Assembly (NCBI GenBank): GCA_015680685.1
Contig: MNCI01008068.1
Span: 506,115 to 570,114 of the forward strand
From: Gnetum montanum
Lineage: Eukaryota > Streptophyta > Gnetopsida > Gnetales > Gnetaceae
Direction of reading: 5' to 3'
DNA length: 64,000 bases
The notes under the pieces: model-generated
What the model was told of the DNA's origin: nothing
Database searches by the model: none
Seen by the model: only the letters and a program-made list of their open reading frames with translations
Translations under genes and position numbers: made by a program
Shown here: one piece after another, positions 46,775 to 57,840 of the stretch
Layout: every line of letters begins with the position of its first letter
Numbering within the stretch: position 1 is the stretch's first letter

Positions 46775-49700
46775 AGAGTGGAGGTTTTTCTTCCTCTGCT
46801 AGGTCATTGGGGCCTACAACATCGCTTGGTACTTGTCACAACCATTAATAAAAATGCACAATTAGTAAGAAATCATACATTGCATGAGCTAACTTAAAAC
46901 ATAAAAAAGCATAAAAAACTAATCTAGCAAAAACTAACCTGGGAGGATCTTGCATCAGTGACTTCTAGAGGTAACTTCCTGAGGCCATCCTCCAAGCATC
47001 GAAGGATCTCAGCTTTGGAAAGTTGCATCTAGTCTTCCTAGCAAAAGCCAATACCCACAAGGGTTTTACCTTTGTCCATGACAATTCATATGGGTGACTC
47101 CATGGAAAATGTAGTAGAAGAGGCCTCTTTAGAGGGGGTGATGATCTATCTCATGGGAGAGTCACTCATGACCATAATCTACGTAATCAAGTCATACACC
47201 TACTTCTTGCTAGTCTCCTGAAGAAACATCTCAAGGTAGCAGCATTCAATAGACTCCTCCTTGTACCATTGCAAGTACACATCGCACTCATGCTTGTATT
47301 GATTCTTGTGATTCTTTTGCATCTATCCCCACTGATAAATCTTTGTGCTATAATACTTCCAATCCTAATTCGTCTAAGTAAGCAAATTCATCTAGATTTA
47401 TTACTCTACTACCGACCACATGGCCTCATTCTTACCTCTAAGAGATGTTCAGTATCTAGCATACTCAATCTTAGAGGTACGCCAGGTACTATTCCCCCAT
47501 GATCTAGGTGCTATGAAGTCATATCTGGATTGAAGATCCTTGATCTTATAATCTTGGCTAATCATCCTCTCCTGCAGTTCTTGCATGTGTTTCCACAAGT
47601 GCTCATTCAAGCACTTACAGGCCCACAATGCCTTCATATAGAAAAGTGCACACTTATTAGATGTCTTGTACATGTGACAAGGCACCTAATCAACTCTAGG
47701 GGAAAGGTTGAGAAGAGCATCCACCTTGGCCATCTTGCTCAGATCCCATTGCAACTAAGGACTTTTAGGCATACAACAACTAATCAATCTTAGCTAAAAA
47801 CTAAGTAATTAGATAGTAAACAAGATAGTACAAAGTAAAATAACATTGTACACATACCAAGCTTAGGGTTTGCTTGTTGCAAGCAGTCCACCATGTCCTC
47901 AATAATGCCTTTCATGAAGGCAAATTTATTTGGCATATCTATGGCTCCATGTGGTAGGTAGATGTGGAACCACTAATAGGAACATCTAATGTTGTAATAC
48001 TAATGATGAAATTAGCATATGGCCTAACAGATAAAGATACTATAGCAAACAAGGGAAGATAGATGGCAATACAAGTTAATTACTTAGCAAGCCCTCAATC
48101 ATGAGTATAGGTGGCTCACCTAGCTACCTACCATCAAAAAATATGTCAAAATCACCCCCATTGTGGTGGAGAAACCTCTCTTCCTCCAACTACTAGAGGA
48201 CCTCTACTACCTCATGAAGCTCATTTTCATGAGCTACTTCCTCTCCAACTTGAGAAGATGCTTCCTCTACTGCTACCTTGGCCACTACTCTTGTAGCCCT
48301 TTCTTCTTTTTCTACAATTAACACACATACACATATAGGACATCATTAGCTAATTAACAGTATATCATAACAAAAAAATATAAAATAATAATATATACAT
48401 GAATGTAACTAAGGAATCTAAGAAGCTACACATACTAACCTACAAATTTTCCTACAAGCTTTGTAGCTTGATGTAGATCCTTTTTCTGCTTGGCATTCTG
48501 ATCTCAAGGACAACTTCCTCTTGAGGATTGGGCCTCCTGATCTTGGCCTTAGATAGCCCTACCATCTTTGCTATGTAGTGATCCACCTTAGTTATGTCCT
48601 TAGTGCTAACTAGAGGACCCTTGCCTATGCTATTGCATGAATAATGTGAGTGCCTCATGGGACCCTTGGTCATTATAGATAATGACTCATCGATCCCCTC
48701 TGGGAGGTCCTGCATGTGTGTGGTTGAGAACATATGCTTGATCCATGGCCTAGATAGATACTGATGGTCTTGCGCCATCCATCATCTATCATCTTGCATG
48801 ACCAAAAGCTCCACAAACCTTCATAGGTATTCCACAAAGAATGTGAAATGGATGGGAGAGCTTACTTAGAGGTTCAATCGAAGCTAGAAATATTTGCATG
48901 TAGGCTGGTGGGTATCTATGTAGCCTAGTTGAACCTCATACCTTCTAGAAACACCTCCTTCATCACCCATGCCTATTCCACCCCTAGGATCTTTCCTTGG
49001 GAAAGCAGTTTTGAAAATGCATGTGTAGAATAGAGGGTAGAGCTCCTACACCTGATGCACTAGCACATTTTTGATTGGTATGCCCTTGTGAGATCAAGTG
49101 GCTACCAACTAGTCCTTGATCTCTCCTCTATAGTCCACCTCCCAATTGGCCTTATTGACAAGCATTGGGATCATTAGTAAGGATGCCAAAGAGATTAGCA
49201 AAGAAGGTTCGCTAAGGTCTAGGACTATCATCACACCATCCACCTAGGTGACAAACTTCCTAACATTGCTACTAAAGGAGTCAATGATGCATGAGCCAAT
49301 TCGTCAACAAATCTAGTGCTTTGTGGCATAGCTAGTGTTTTGCACCCTTCACATCCCCATATTTCATGATAATGGTGGCCTTTGTGTGACTTGTGGTAAC
49401 CACCATCACCTCAACTAAGGTAACCAACATTGCAACACATAGCAAAACAATGTTAGCATTACGAAAATAAGGCAAACTAAAAGGCATACACAAGCAAGAA
49501 CATGAGAAAAAAACATAGATATGTACATGGTATGAATAAAGTGTGAGACAAGGGTGGTGTTGCAAACACCTCCTCGATGTAATCTCACTAACAATCCACT
49601 CATCCAACCAATCATGGATCCTACATTGCTCATAGGCCTTCAGGTATTGGAAAATTTAGGCCTTTAAATCATGCCACACCTATTGAATCACAATTGCCCA

Positions 49701-50340
49701 AATGTTTGTGCACCATGAGAATACCTCCAAGGCAATGTAGGTTAAGGCTAGAGAATCTTCCTCATCATGCAGGCCCTCCTCATCAACTTTGAATTTGGCA
49801 TTAAGCATGAGCCATTAGTAATCTAACACAAGAAAGTAGCACAAAACACTACGAGAGCCTTAATAGTACCTACCCAATAATGTAGTAGATGGTTCCAGGT
49901 GGGTTCTGGAATAAGGTATGCACCCTCTATGCGATGAAAAGTGTGTTGCTCTTGTTATAACAAGCAAACCCTATAATGCACCATACTCTAGGTAATTGTT
50001 GAGTAATCCTTGGACCTTTTCTTAAGCCTCCTACTCCATCAATGTTTGTAGTGGGTTCATCTAAGATGGACTTTAGGATGCTTCAGTTAGCCTTGGGCAA
50101 CAACATCTTGGTAATGGCACTAGTAGCCTCTACCACCAAGGATGACCATATGATTACATTGTATTGCTACAATAAGTATTCCAAGAACTCTCAAGATCCT
50201 AGCCAAAACCACATCACCTAATGATCCACTTGTATGTCTAGCATAGGCATGTTAAGGATAGGTTCACTCATGTAACATAGGATGCTCATGAGCTCAACCA
50301 CTATCAGAACAGGCTTTAGCAGCATCCTATAATTAATAAG
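46775..50340 (-). pseudogene. Element B antisense gene with introns
   Basis: Best-preserved copy of the family's antisense gene. Exons (minus strand) inferred from coding stretches and splice sites: upstream exons 49,580-49,850 and 48,441-49,410; then 48,088-48,313, 47,859-47,976, 46,940-47,769 and last exon 46,775-46,833. The intron at 48,314-48,440 has GTTAGTATG and TTAATTGTAG ends; the one at 47,770-47,858 has GTATGTGTAC and CTTAG. Segments: YIALEVFSWCTNIWAIVIQ; KTAFPRKDPRGGIGMGDEGG; AHENELHEVVEVL; FAFMKGIIEDMVDCLQQANP; coiled-coil-like EHLWKHMQELQERMISQDYK; ECDVYLQWYKEESIECCYLE; VPSDVVGPNDLAEEE. I do not recognise the protein. A putative plant transposon auxiliary-type domain is one weak guess. 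Confidence 0.6.
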
Positions 50341-50580
50341 CAACAGGCAAAGCATTTGTATAATGCATAAATGCAAAATTTTGATATACATATTATAAAT
50401 TATTAAAAAAAATTAATGAAAATGCAATTTTGGTAATACGCCCTAGGGCCCCATGGGTGTAGAATGTTACTTAACTAATTCGACGTGCCTAGCACTCACT
50501 AGGGTATAGCACATTTTTATAGGCTTATTGGTACATTTTGCAAGTTTAGCACCATGTATAGTTAACAAAATTTTGGAAAA
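50341..50580. other. Spacer in element B
   Basis: AT-rich; no gene or clear repeat seen. Confidence 0.5.
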
Positions 50581-50930
50581 ATTTTTACTAACTCTAGACA
50601 ACCTTAGTGGAGTCCGTAGTCCTGAAAACAACAAAATTTTAGGTAACTCTGAACTACCTCAGTGGAGAGCATAGTTTCAAAAATGATAAAATTTTGGCTA
50701 ACTCTGGACTACCTCAGTGGAGAGTGTAGTTACAAAAATGACAATTTTTGCTAAATCTAGACTACCTTAGTGAAGAGCGTTGTCCCAAAAAATAGACATT
50801 TTAGCAAATACACATTTTGACAAACACTTGGTAGGCATTTTAGCAAACACTTAGCAAACTACACTCTCAATGTGTAGAGAGTGTAGTTCTATGGTAGTAG
50901 AGAGCGTAGTCTCCCCACTATGCTATGCTT
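50581..50930. repeat. Second decamer-like repeat field in element B
   Basis: Units of about 60 bp: AACTCTGGACTACCTCAGTGGAGAGCRTAGT followed by AAAAATGACAAAATTTTGGCT. They are related to the LTR units (GTGGAGAGCATAGT) but sit inside the internal region. Confidence 0.85.
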
Positions 50931-50969
50931 GTTACATCACACTCACCAGAGCCCCACCCTACCCCTTCA

Positions 50970-51960
50970 CTACTATGGTAGGCCACGCCCCCCTACTACC
51001 ACACAAATAGAATAGGAAGAAGAAACAAATGCACAAACCCCACCATCAATTGCAACCACAACCCTTGTGGCTATGCCATAAGGGACAATTGTGGCAATGG
51101 CTCCCACAACTATGTTGCGATGTGTAATGTGTGGGGCCTTGAGCCTTGGGCCTAGATAAAAATACAACAACACAAACACCAATGCAATGGTAGCCATGGC
51201 CCCTACGGCTGTGCCATGGAGAACAATGGCAACTACAACCCCTGTGACCACACCTAGGAGTGGCCCTAAGCTACCATAAAAAATATATAACAAAAAAATG
51301 TAGTAGAACCCTACCCTTGTAGTGCCTAGCCTAGCAACCTTACTACTATTGAAACCTGATACCAATCATGGTTGTGCTACACAAAGGGTAATGGCAGCCA
51401 TGACCCCTATAGCTAGGCCATAGCCCCTGTAGCTAGGCCATGGCATGCAGGGCATGGGACCCTAAGCCCCTTGCCAAAGAAGAAAATATCAAACCCCATG
51501 CTCCAAAATAAAGAAAAAAAGGGAAGGAAGAAGAGTGACAATGTGTGATGGTAGCTGTGGACCCCTTGTGAGCACATTGCACCATGCAATGGTGACTATA
51601 GCCCCCCATGGCTAAGGCATAAAGTTCAATGCATGGGACCCCAAGGCCCACACACCCTAAAGCCCCATGTGCATGCCCGAGCCAATGCACAACCTAAAAC
51701 CCTGTGAGCATGCCTCAGCCAATGTGCAAACCTAGATCCTACACCACCCTAGAGCATAAAAAACAACAAAATAAAATACAAGATAGACACGCACCCTCCA
51801 TACTATTGCAAAAACACAAAAACACAATTGTAGCCATGGCCCCTATGACCATGCCACAATTCTCAATGGCCATCTTGGACCCTATGGCCATGTCACACAG
51901 TGCATGCGCAAGGCCCCAACCCCACACAACTACAAACTCCCAAAATCTCTCATAAAAAAT
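50970..51960. repeat. GC-richer degenerate repeat field in element B
   Basis: Roughly eight copies of GTRGCCATGGCCCCTAYRGCTATGCCAY with 60-130-bp spacing, together with CATGGGACCCTAAGCCCC and AAAACACAACAA-like stretches. Open frames on the minus strand here are by-products of the repeat (Ala/Val/Gly-rich) and resemble no family. Confidence 0.7.
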
Positions 51961-52384
51961 AGAAAAAAAAGGATCAAAGTAAGGGGAGGGTATAGTCAGC
52001 ATACTTGGCTAATGTGGATGGCCTCCTTTTCTCCATGTGCACCTATGGCAAGTGGCTTAGTGCTCTCTCTCCCTCGGTAACATTCATTACCCCTAGGTGA
52101 GGGTGTCCACTCTGGTGCATCATCTTTCCTCCAACTACACTTTCCATTGATAGTGATGGAAAAAGTAGCAATGAGACTATGCTCTCAATGTTGTGAGAAA
52201 AGCAAAGAAAATGACAAGTTACCATGGTAAAATTACACCTATATACCCTCTTAGGGTTATTTAATGAGCTTCCAACCTAGGACTATGCTCACCACCAAAT
52301 GCCCAATGGAGAGCATAGTTGGTTCAGAGCATAGTCAACCATACTTAGTCCAAAATTAATGGCCAATTTAATGCTACTCCTTAA

Positions 52385-52490
52385 GCATGGCCAGTCCTCG
52401 CTAGAATGACATATTTGGTGCATTCTTGGTCCACTAAGACCTAAAACTAATGTGCACATGGCCTACTAAGGCCTAAAACTAGCACAAATA
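52385..52490. repeat. GGCC minisatellite words upstream of integrase tail
   Basis: Two to three units ending GGCCTACTAAGGCCTAAAAC. They are the same unit as in D and A. Confidence 0.8.
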
Positions 52491-52619
52491 TGTTTACCTC
52501 CCACAAAAATTTACATGCACACTTAGGAAAATTTTATTCAATTGCTTTTTCTCATTCATGCATTATTAACTTTGTCAAATAGGTACCACTTGACATTTTT
52601 CTAGTTTACTTTTGTAGGA

Positions 52620-52885
52620 ACATGACATGGCTATGCACAAGTAGATCATCTTGCCTTTGGTTCTCATAGGGCCTCATGGAAATGTTAAGTGTTGCAATGA
52701 CCCTCATTGCCTAATCCTCAAGGTTGTTTGCGAACCCACAGATAAATTCTTAGCCAACTAGGAAGGGCCTTTATTGGTCACTAAGGCCTATGACAACGAA
52801 GCATTCAAGCTTGCTGCTCATGATGGAAATGAGTTTGCTAATCTAGTGAACCACTCACACTTGAAGCTATACTATATCTAGCATG
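52620..52885 (+). pseudogene. Element B integrase C-terminal tail
   Basis: Plus-strand VCEPTDKFLAN, then EGPLLVTKAYDNEAFKLAAH and DGNEFANLVNHSHLKLYYI, matching A's tail (23,391-23,603). TAG again replaces Trp before EGP. No RT, RNase H or integrase core precedes it, so pol was removed up to the tail. Confidence 0.85.
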
Positions 52886-52919
52886 TAGCACCACATATCA
52901 ATTGAGTAAGGTAAGCAGC

Positions 52920-53300
52920 TTATCCTTTATGACATTAAACTGGCATAGTCATTCGCTTCGATGTTAAACTAGCACAGTCATCCACTAAGATGTTAAACTA
53001 GCATAGCTTATACACTATGATATTAAACTAGCACAATCATTTTCTATGATACTAAATTGGCACAGCATGTTTGCTATGACTATAAACTAGCAATCCACCA
53101 TGACTTTAAACTAGTAGTCCACCATGACTCTAACGTGGCATAGCATGTTCACTAAGATGTTAAACTAGCACAGAGTAGTCTGTTAGGACTATGAACTAGC
53201 ACAATGTGGTCTACTAGGACCTTAAACTGGGCTCAGCAATCTGCTAAGAATTTAAACTAGTAAATCCATGGTCTACCAAGACCTTAAACTAGATTCACAT
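52920..53300. repeat. GGCC-type minisatellite downstream of integrase tail
   Basis: About a dozen units of 25-35 bp built on TTAAACTAGCACAGTCNNCCACTAAGA. The GGCC part is decayed here. Confidence 0.8.
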
Positions 53301-54425
53301 TAATAACGTTTTTTCATTATTTTGTAAGCAAGCGAGTGGGCATACCACAACTCTCCTTCTACACCAAGTTAGCAGGCATACTACAATTCTAGAATAAAGC
53401 ATTTGAAATCTATGCAACCTGTGTTGCTGATGTGGCCTTCTGTGTTTTTTCATTTGCAATCTATTTGAATTAATATATTGTGTGGTTTTCTTATCTTCTT
53501 AGAGTTGTGTTTGCAGGATGAAGGCCCGAGTGGTCATGCAAAGGCACATTGCATCCTAGCAATAAGTTGCCACATTGCTCTAATGTGCATGATTAGACTA
53601 GCTAAGCCTCTCAAGAGTGCATATCCCTATTATCCCATTATAACCTACTCACATCTACTCCTACATCCCAATACTCTCTCATTTTCCACATAGCAAAGAT
53701 TACAAACCTTTTTGACACTCATGTGCTATGAACACATGGCATTCTCTTCACATCTCACATCAAATATTAGCTTCCCAAGGTGGATGTAACATAATCATCC
53801 CATGGGAAGCCTCTGTCAGCCTATCAAAGCCTAGGCGTATGTAGCATAAGTCATCCTAGGGAGGAAACACTTATTGTACAAATGTAATGTAGTTTCATAA
53901 ACAACAATGCAAAGCCCATTTAGTGACACACAATCACATGATGGACAACATTTCACTTCATAGTAAGCATTCAATAATGTGCAAAGCCTAAAGAAGGTTC
54001 ACCTTGCCAATAAAAAGGAGGGGAGAAAGCATGTCATTAAGCAATCTAGTACTAAAGTAGTTCCATAGCTGTCCCAGCCTTGAACATACACCTTGACTCT
54101 TTCACAAGCACTTTGACAAGAGGTCAATGTTTCTAAGGGCAAGACATTCTAGTGCCATGGTCACCATTAGCCATGATGTCCTTGCATCATAACATCTCAT
54201 TTGCATTCCATCTTCTCTTTTATCCCTAGCACATCACCTACACCTTTTACTCCCACTTTTCAACTACCATTTAGCATACCACTATCCATAGCACTTTGGG
54301 GCATGATGCAATGACATCTGATCACTCACTAAAGAGTGATGTTGGTGCCAAGTCTATCATGATTTTTTCTTATTCTTTGTTGATGTCTCTTGGGTCACTC
54401 CTCTAAATGTCAACAAAGAGGCCAA
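53301..54425 (+). other. Element B 3' non-coding region and polypurine tract
   Basis: No gene seen. Before the LTR the plus strand reads CAACAAAGAGGCCAA, the same tract as in A (CAACAAAGAGTGACCAA on the minus strand). Confidence 0.65.
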
Positions 54426-55530
54426 TGAAATACAACCAAATCTAGACTATGGTATCTCAGTTGTAATTTTGGTGTGAAGTGTTGAGACTATGCTCAACCC
54501 CAATTAAGAGAGTAGTTAGCCTCTCGTAGAGAGCGTGGTCAGTGCAAAGGCCAATTTTTTCAATTTTGGTTAAGTGTTAAGACTACGCTCAATCACTAGT
54601 TAAGGGTGTAGTTAGCCTCTCATAGACAACATAATTAGCATGAAAGTTAGTCTTTTGCAATTTTTTCTAAGTGCTAGGACTATGCTCTCCCCTAGTAGGG
54701 AGTGTAGTCAACCTCTAGTAGAGAGCATATGCAACAAAAAAGCTAGTTTTTGCAAATTTTTTTAAGTGTTAGAACTAGGCTCTCCATTGCCCTAGAGCAT
54801 AGTCAGCCTCTTATGGAGAGCATAGTCAACACGAAGGCTAGTTTTGCAATTTTTTCTAAGTGTTAATATAAAGCTAGTTGTAGTAAATTTTTCTAAGTGT
54901 TGGGAGCCTCTAGTGGAAAGTGTAGTTAGCAAAAGAGTAGGTTTTCACAAGTTTCAATAAGTACCAGGACTATGCTCACTTCCTGTTGGAAGGGTAGTCA
55001 ACCTCCCATGGAGAGCATAGTGTGCAAGAAACTCATTTTTCTCAAACTTCTTCAGCATTGGGACTACACTATCCCCTAACCTAGAGTGTAGTCAGCCTCC
55101 AATGGAGACCATAGTTAGCTAAAATAGTCTCCAATGGCCTCTATAGCATAGCAATAGTACCCAACTTAGCTCCAAGATGTAATCAACTCATCCTTGGCAA
55201 GCATAGTTTCCAAGATACCTCTTTTTGTATCTTGTTTTATCCCCAAATTTGTAACTACACTCAACCCCACATGAGATAGTGGAGAGCATAGTCTTGTAGA
55301 GCATAGTCTTTGGCTTTCATTTCTAAAAATTGCAAGTACCTTACAGTCCCTTTGCCACACACTTGCGTCAGGCAATGTAGTCACAATCTCACAGTCTTGC
55401 AAAGTTTAGTAGAGCACAAAAAAGCATAACACCACTAGCCCAATGGAGATTGTAGTTGGGTGAGAGCATAGTCCCAACTGTCCCCTCCACCACGTGGCAA
55501 CCATCCCACACTTTTTGCTAACCCTAGGCT

Positions 55531-55538
55531 TATAAATA
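55531..55538 (+). promoter_or_regulatory. TATA box in element B 3' LTR
   Basis: TATAAATA, conserved with 40,993-41,000. Confidence 0.65.
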
Positions 55539-55850
55539 CTTATGTCATCAAAGTTTTGAGGTTTAGAAAATTGGTAAATCAAAGACTTGGCAAACCTAAG
55601 GAGTGCTTGGGAGAGAACCAAAAGCATATTAACAAAGTTGTAGACCACTATAGTTTATTGAAACATTGTAGCCAATGGTATACTACGGTGGTCAACCTAA
55701 CAAATGAAAACACCTCAACAAAGCACTAGTCTTCATAGCCAAACACCTCCAAGATTGTGACTATGCTATCAACTACACTTGTTGTACACTGTGTACCTTC
55801 TAATTCCTTTTGGTATTTACTATGCTCAACCCCATCTGGGGTGGTGTTTT

Positions 55851-55854
<4 letters not shown>

Positions 55855-55898
<44 letters not shown>
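55855..55898. repeat. (TC)n microsatellite in element B 3' LTR
   Basis: About 22 TC units. The 5' LTR has only a short TC-rich stretch at the same position (41,327-41,345), so the expansion followed insertion. Confidence 0.95.
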
Positions 55899-55900
<2 letters not shown>

Positions 55901-56245
55901 GCATTTTCTATACTTGTATTTTTCACTATTTTACCTCATAGCTATCCCTAAAACTATGCTTGAGTAGTGGCCTATGCACATTGACACTACCCACTATGCT
56001 CAACCCCACTAACACTGCTAACACCATTAACACCATAAACACTGCCTACAAACTTAATACTGTTTCACATTAGCACTACAACTAACCACCCTACACCCAC
56101 ATTACATCTAGTAAGCCCTTGTTTGATTAACTAGACTATCCAGGGCATCCTGTCTCCATCTTCAATAAGCCTTTGCATAGATTCAAGGTTAGGTTGTATG
56201 CCCATGGAACTTGGTGTTCCAGGAGTTGATGTTTCAATCGCTACA

Positions 56246-56250
56246 TTATG
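56246..56250. repeat. Right TSD of element B (ttatg)
   Basis: Counterpart of 39,967-39,971. A's LTR resumes directly after. Confidence 0.92.
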
Positions 56251-57009
56251 TTAGGTGTAGGTGTCTAAATCCAACATGGTTTCCATGTATGGAAAGTTTT
56301 GATACCCCTAAGATATCAAAACCATTCCAATTACCAAAAATGGCAAATGGGAACTTTACCCATGTTAGCTTCTTCCACCCATGTTGGCCTTTAAGGAGCA
56401 ATGTTAAGTCTAAAGGAACCATGCTAGGTTGCATAAGCAATGTTGGGATGCAAGATCAATGTTGAGGCTACTAGGGCCATGGTAGAGTTGTAGGAGCCAT
56501 GCTAGAGCTGCTAGAGTAACGCTGGGATTGCTAGACTAATGTTGAGCATGCTAAACTATAGGAGCAACATTGGGGTTACATGAGCCATGCTAAGGCTATA
56601 GGAGCCACACTGAGGATTTAGGAGTTGAACTGCCAAACATTGATCATAGGTGACTCCAATGTAGCAAAGGTTACATCCCTCACAAAATCAATGAAAATGC
56701 CAATTTTGGTAATCCAAAAGGCATTTTTGATCCTTCCCCCCAACCACCCCACCATCCCCCACCACTCCCCCCCACGCCCATCTTTTCCCCCAAGCCCAAA
56801 TATGGACATAATATGATCTTTTTTTCTTGTGGATTGAGGCTATGATCACTTAAAAGGAATTTTTATAGCCCCAAAAGTTGAGGTATGTGAAATTGCATTT
56901 CATGGATCACAATCTTCACATTTTACAATGAAATTATGGCCTTAGGGTTCATGGGGTGAAAGTTACAATGTCAAGAAGGTTGTAACATGTGTTTTCTTGG
57001 TGGTGTTTC
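56251..57009 (-). repeat. Element A 5' LTR, outer fragment
   Basis: Continues A's LTR: GGTGTAGGTGTCTAAATCC, TATCAAAACCATTCC and AATCACAATCTTCACATTTT align with 21,665-22,390. It ends TGTTTC, lacking the last base of TGTTTCA. A C-rich stretch at 56,736-56,790 is a local feature. Confidence 0.9.
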
Positions 57010-57014
57010 CCTTG
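57010..57014. repeat. Right TSD of element A (ccttg)
   Basis: Counterpart of 20,867-20,871. D gag resumes here. Confidence 0.88.
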
Positions 57015-57840
57015 AGGCATCCCTATGGACTATGGTATTTGTATCGATGGCTGAGAAGGAAGTTGTGAGGCTTGGAACCATGTGATTAGTATTAATATAG
57101 ATGGAAGAGCTTGAGTGCCATCATTGCAGATGGGTTGAACAAAAAGAAAGAGGTTTGCATTAGGATATGTGGTATAAAGGAAACAAAGGGAGTATGAGAG
57201 GCTTATGTTACTTAGGGCCTTGATTAGGGTCCCACTGGCACAACAAAGGGAGATGGTGAGGTAGAAATCACCAACGCTAGGTGCATGGGATAAGGTTGTA
57301 TTGCAAAGGACATGGATGAGAACAAGGGGATGGACTAAGACATGGGTTGTGCTGGATGTGTGAAAATAATGGGCATAGACCCAAATATGTTAGGATGGAT
57401 AACTGGGTGTGGCTTTTTGGGAAGCTGAACATTGGAAAAGACTCTTGATAAAGGTGTCCAACTCTAGTTGTGCCTCAAAATCATCATGATCTTCTTGGCG
57501 ATCCTTTGAGCTAATTTCCACTAAAATCATAAACCTCTATGAGTTGTATGAGCATTTGTGCATAGAAGTCGATGATGGAAATTTTGTCATAACGACATGG
57601 GATGTATTCTTTCCTATCCTAGTGTATAATTTTAAATTAATGCTTAGCGTCAAATTTAAGGCATGATATCAAGAGACTAACTTGCATCTTGGCATAAGGA
57701 AAGTTGTAGAACTCCTCATTAATCACTATAAATTCCAAGTTCTTAACCCTTTTCCTAAGTGATTATCTTCGTTCGATGACTGTAAGGTCTTTCAGGTCAT
57801 AGAAGGGAACTACATCTTGGTTGGAGTCCATGTATGGAAG
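57015..57840 (-). pseudogene. gag: Element D gag, N-terminal part
   Basis: N-terminal domain at 57,620-57,835: MDSNQDVVPFYDLKDL, NLEFIVINEEFYNFPYAKMQ, VSLLISCLKFDAKH, then DRKEYIPCRYDKI, matching A (38,240-38,400) and B. The acidic segment EISSKDRQEDHDDFEAQLEL lies at about 57,460-57,520. A Pro/Ser-rich linker runs to the insertion point, where the frame passes to 20,871. Confidence 0.82.

Larger units (their letters stand above)
39972..56245 (+). mobile_element. Element B: 16.3-kb Ty3/gypsy element of the D/A/B family
   Basis: Complete element with LTRs of 1,741 and 1,820 bp and a perfect 5-bp TSD. Internal order: primer site, leader with inverted-decamer array, gag, protease, GGCC minisatellite, antisense gene, second decamer array, GC-richer repeat field, GGCC words, integrase tail, GGCC array, 3' non-coding region, LTR. 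RT, RNase H and the integrase core are missing, so it was not autonomous. It is the youngest family member here by nesting (inside A inside D). Confidence 0.92.
54426..56245 (+). repeat. Element B 3' LTR
   Basis: Starts TGAAATACAACCAAATCTAG and ends CAATCGCTACA. It aligns with 39,972-41,712, including facing decamers (54,480-55,310), TATA box (55,531-55,538) and the CACACC/TGGGGTGGTGTT segment. It differs by a (TC)n expansion at 55,855-55,898. Confidence 0.93.

Noticed and set aside
50973-51690. Minus-strand open frames of 130 and 85 codons as genes
   Set aside because: They lie in the GC-richer repeat field, their translation follows the repeat, and no homologous family is seen.
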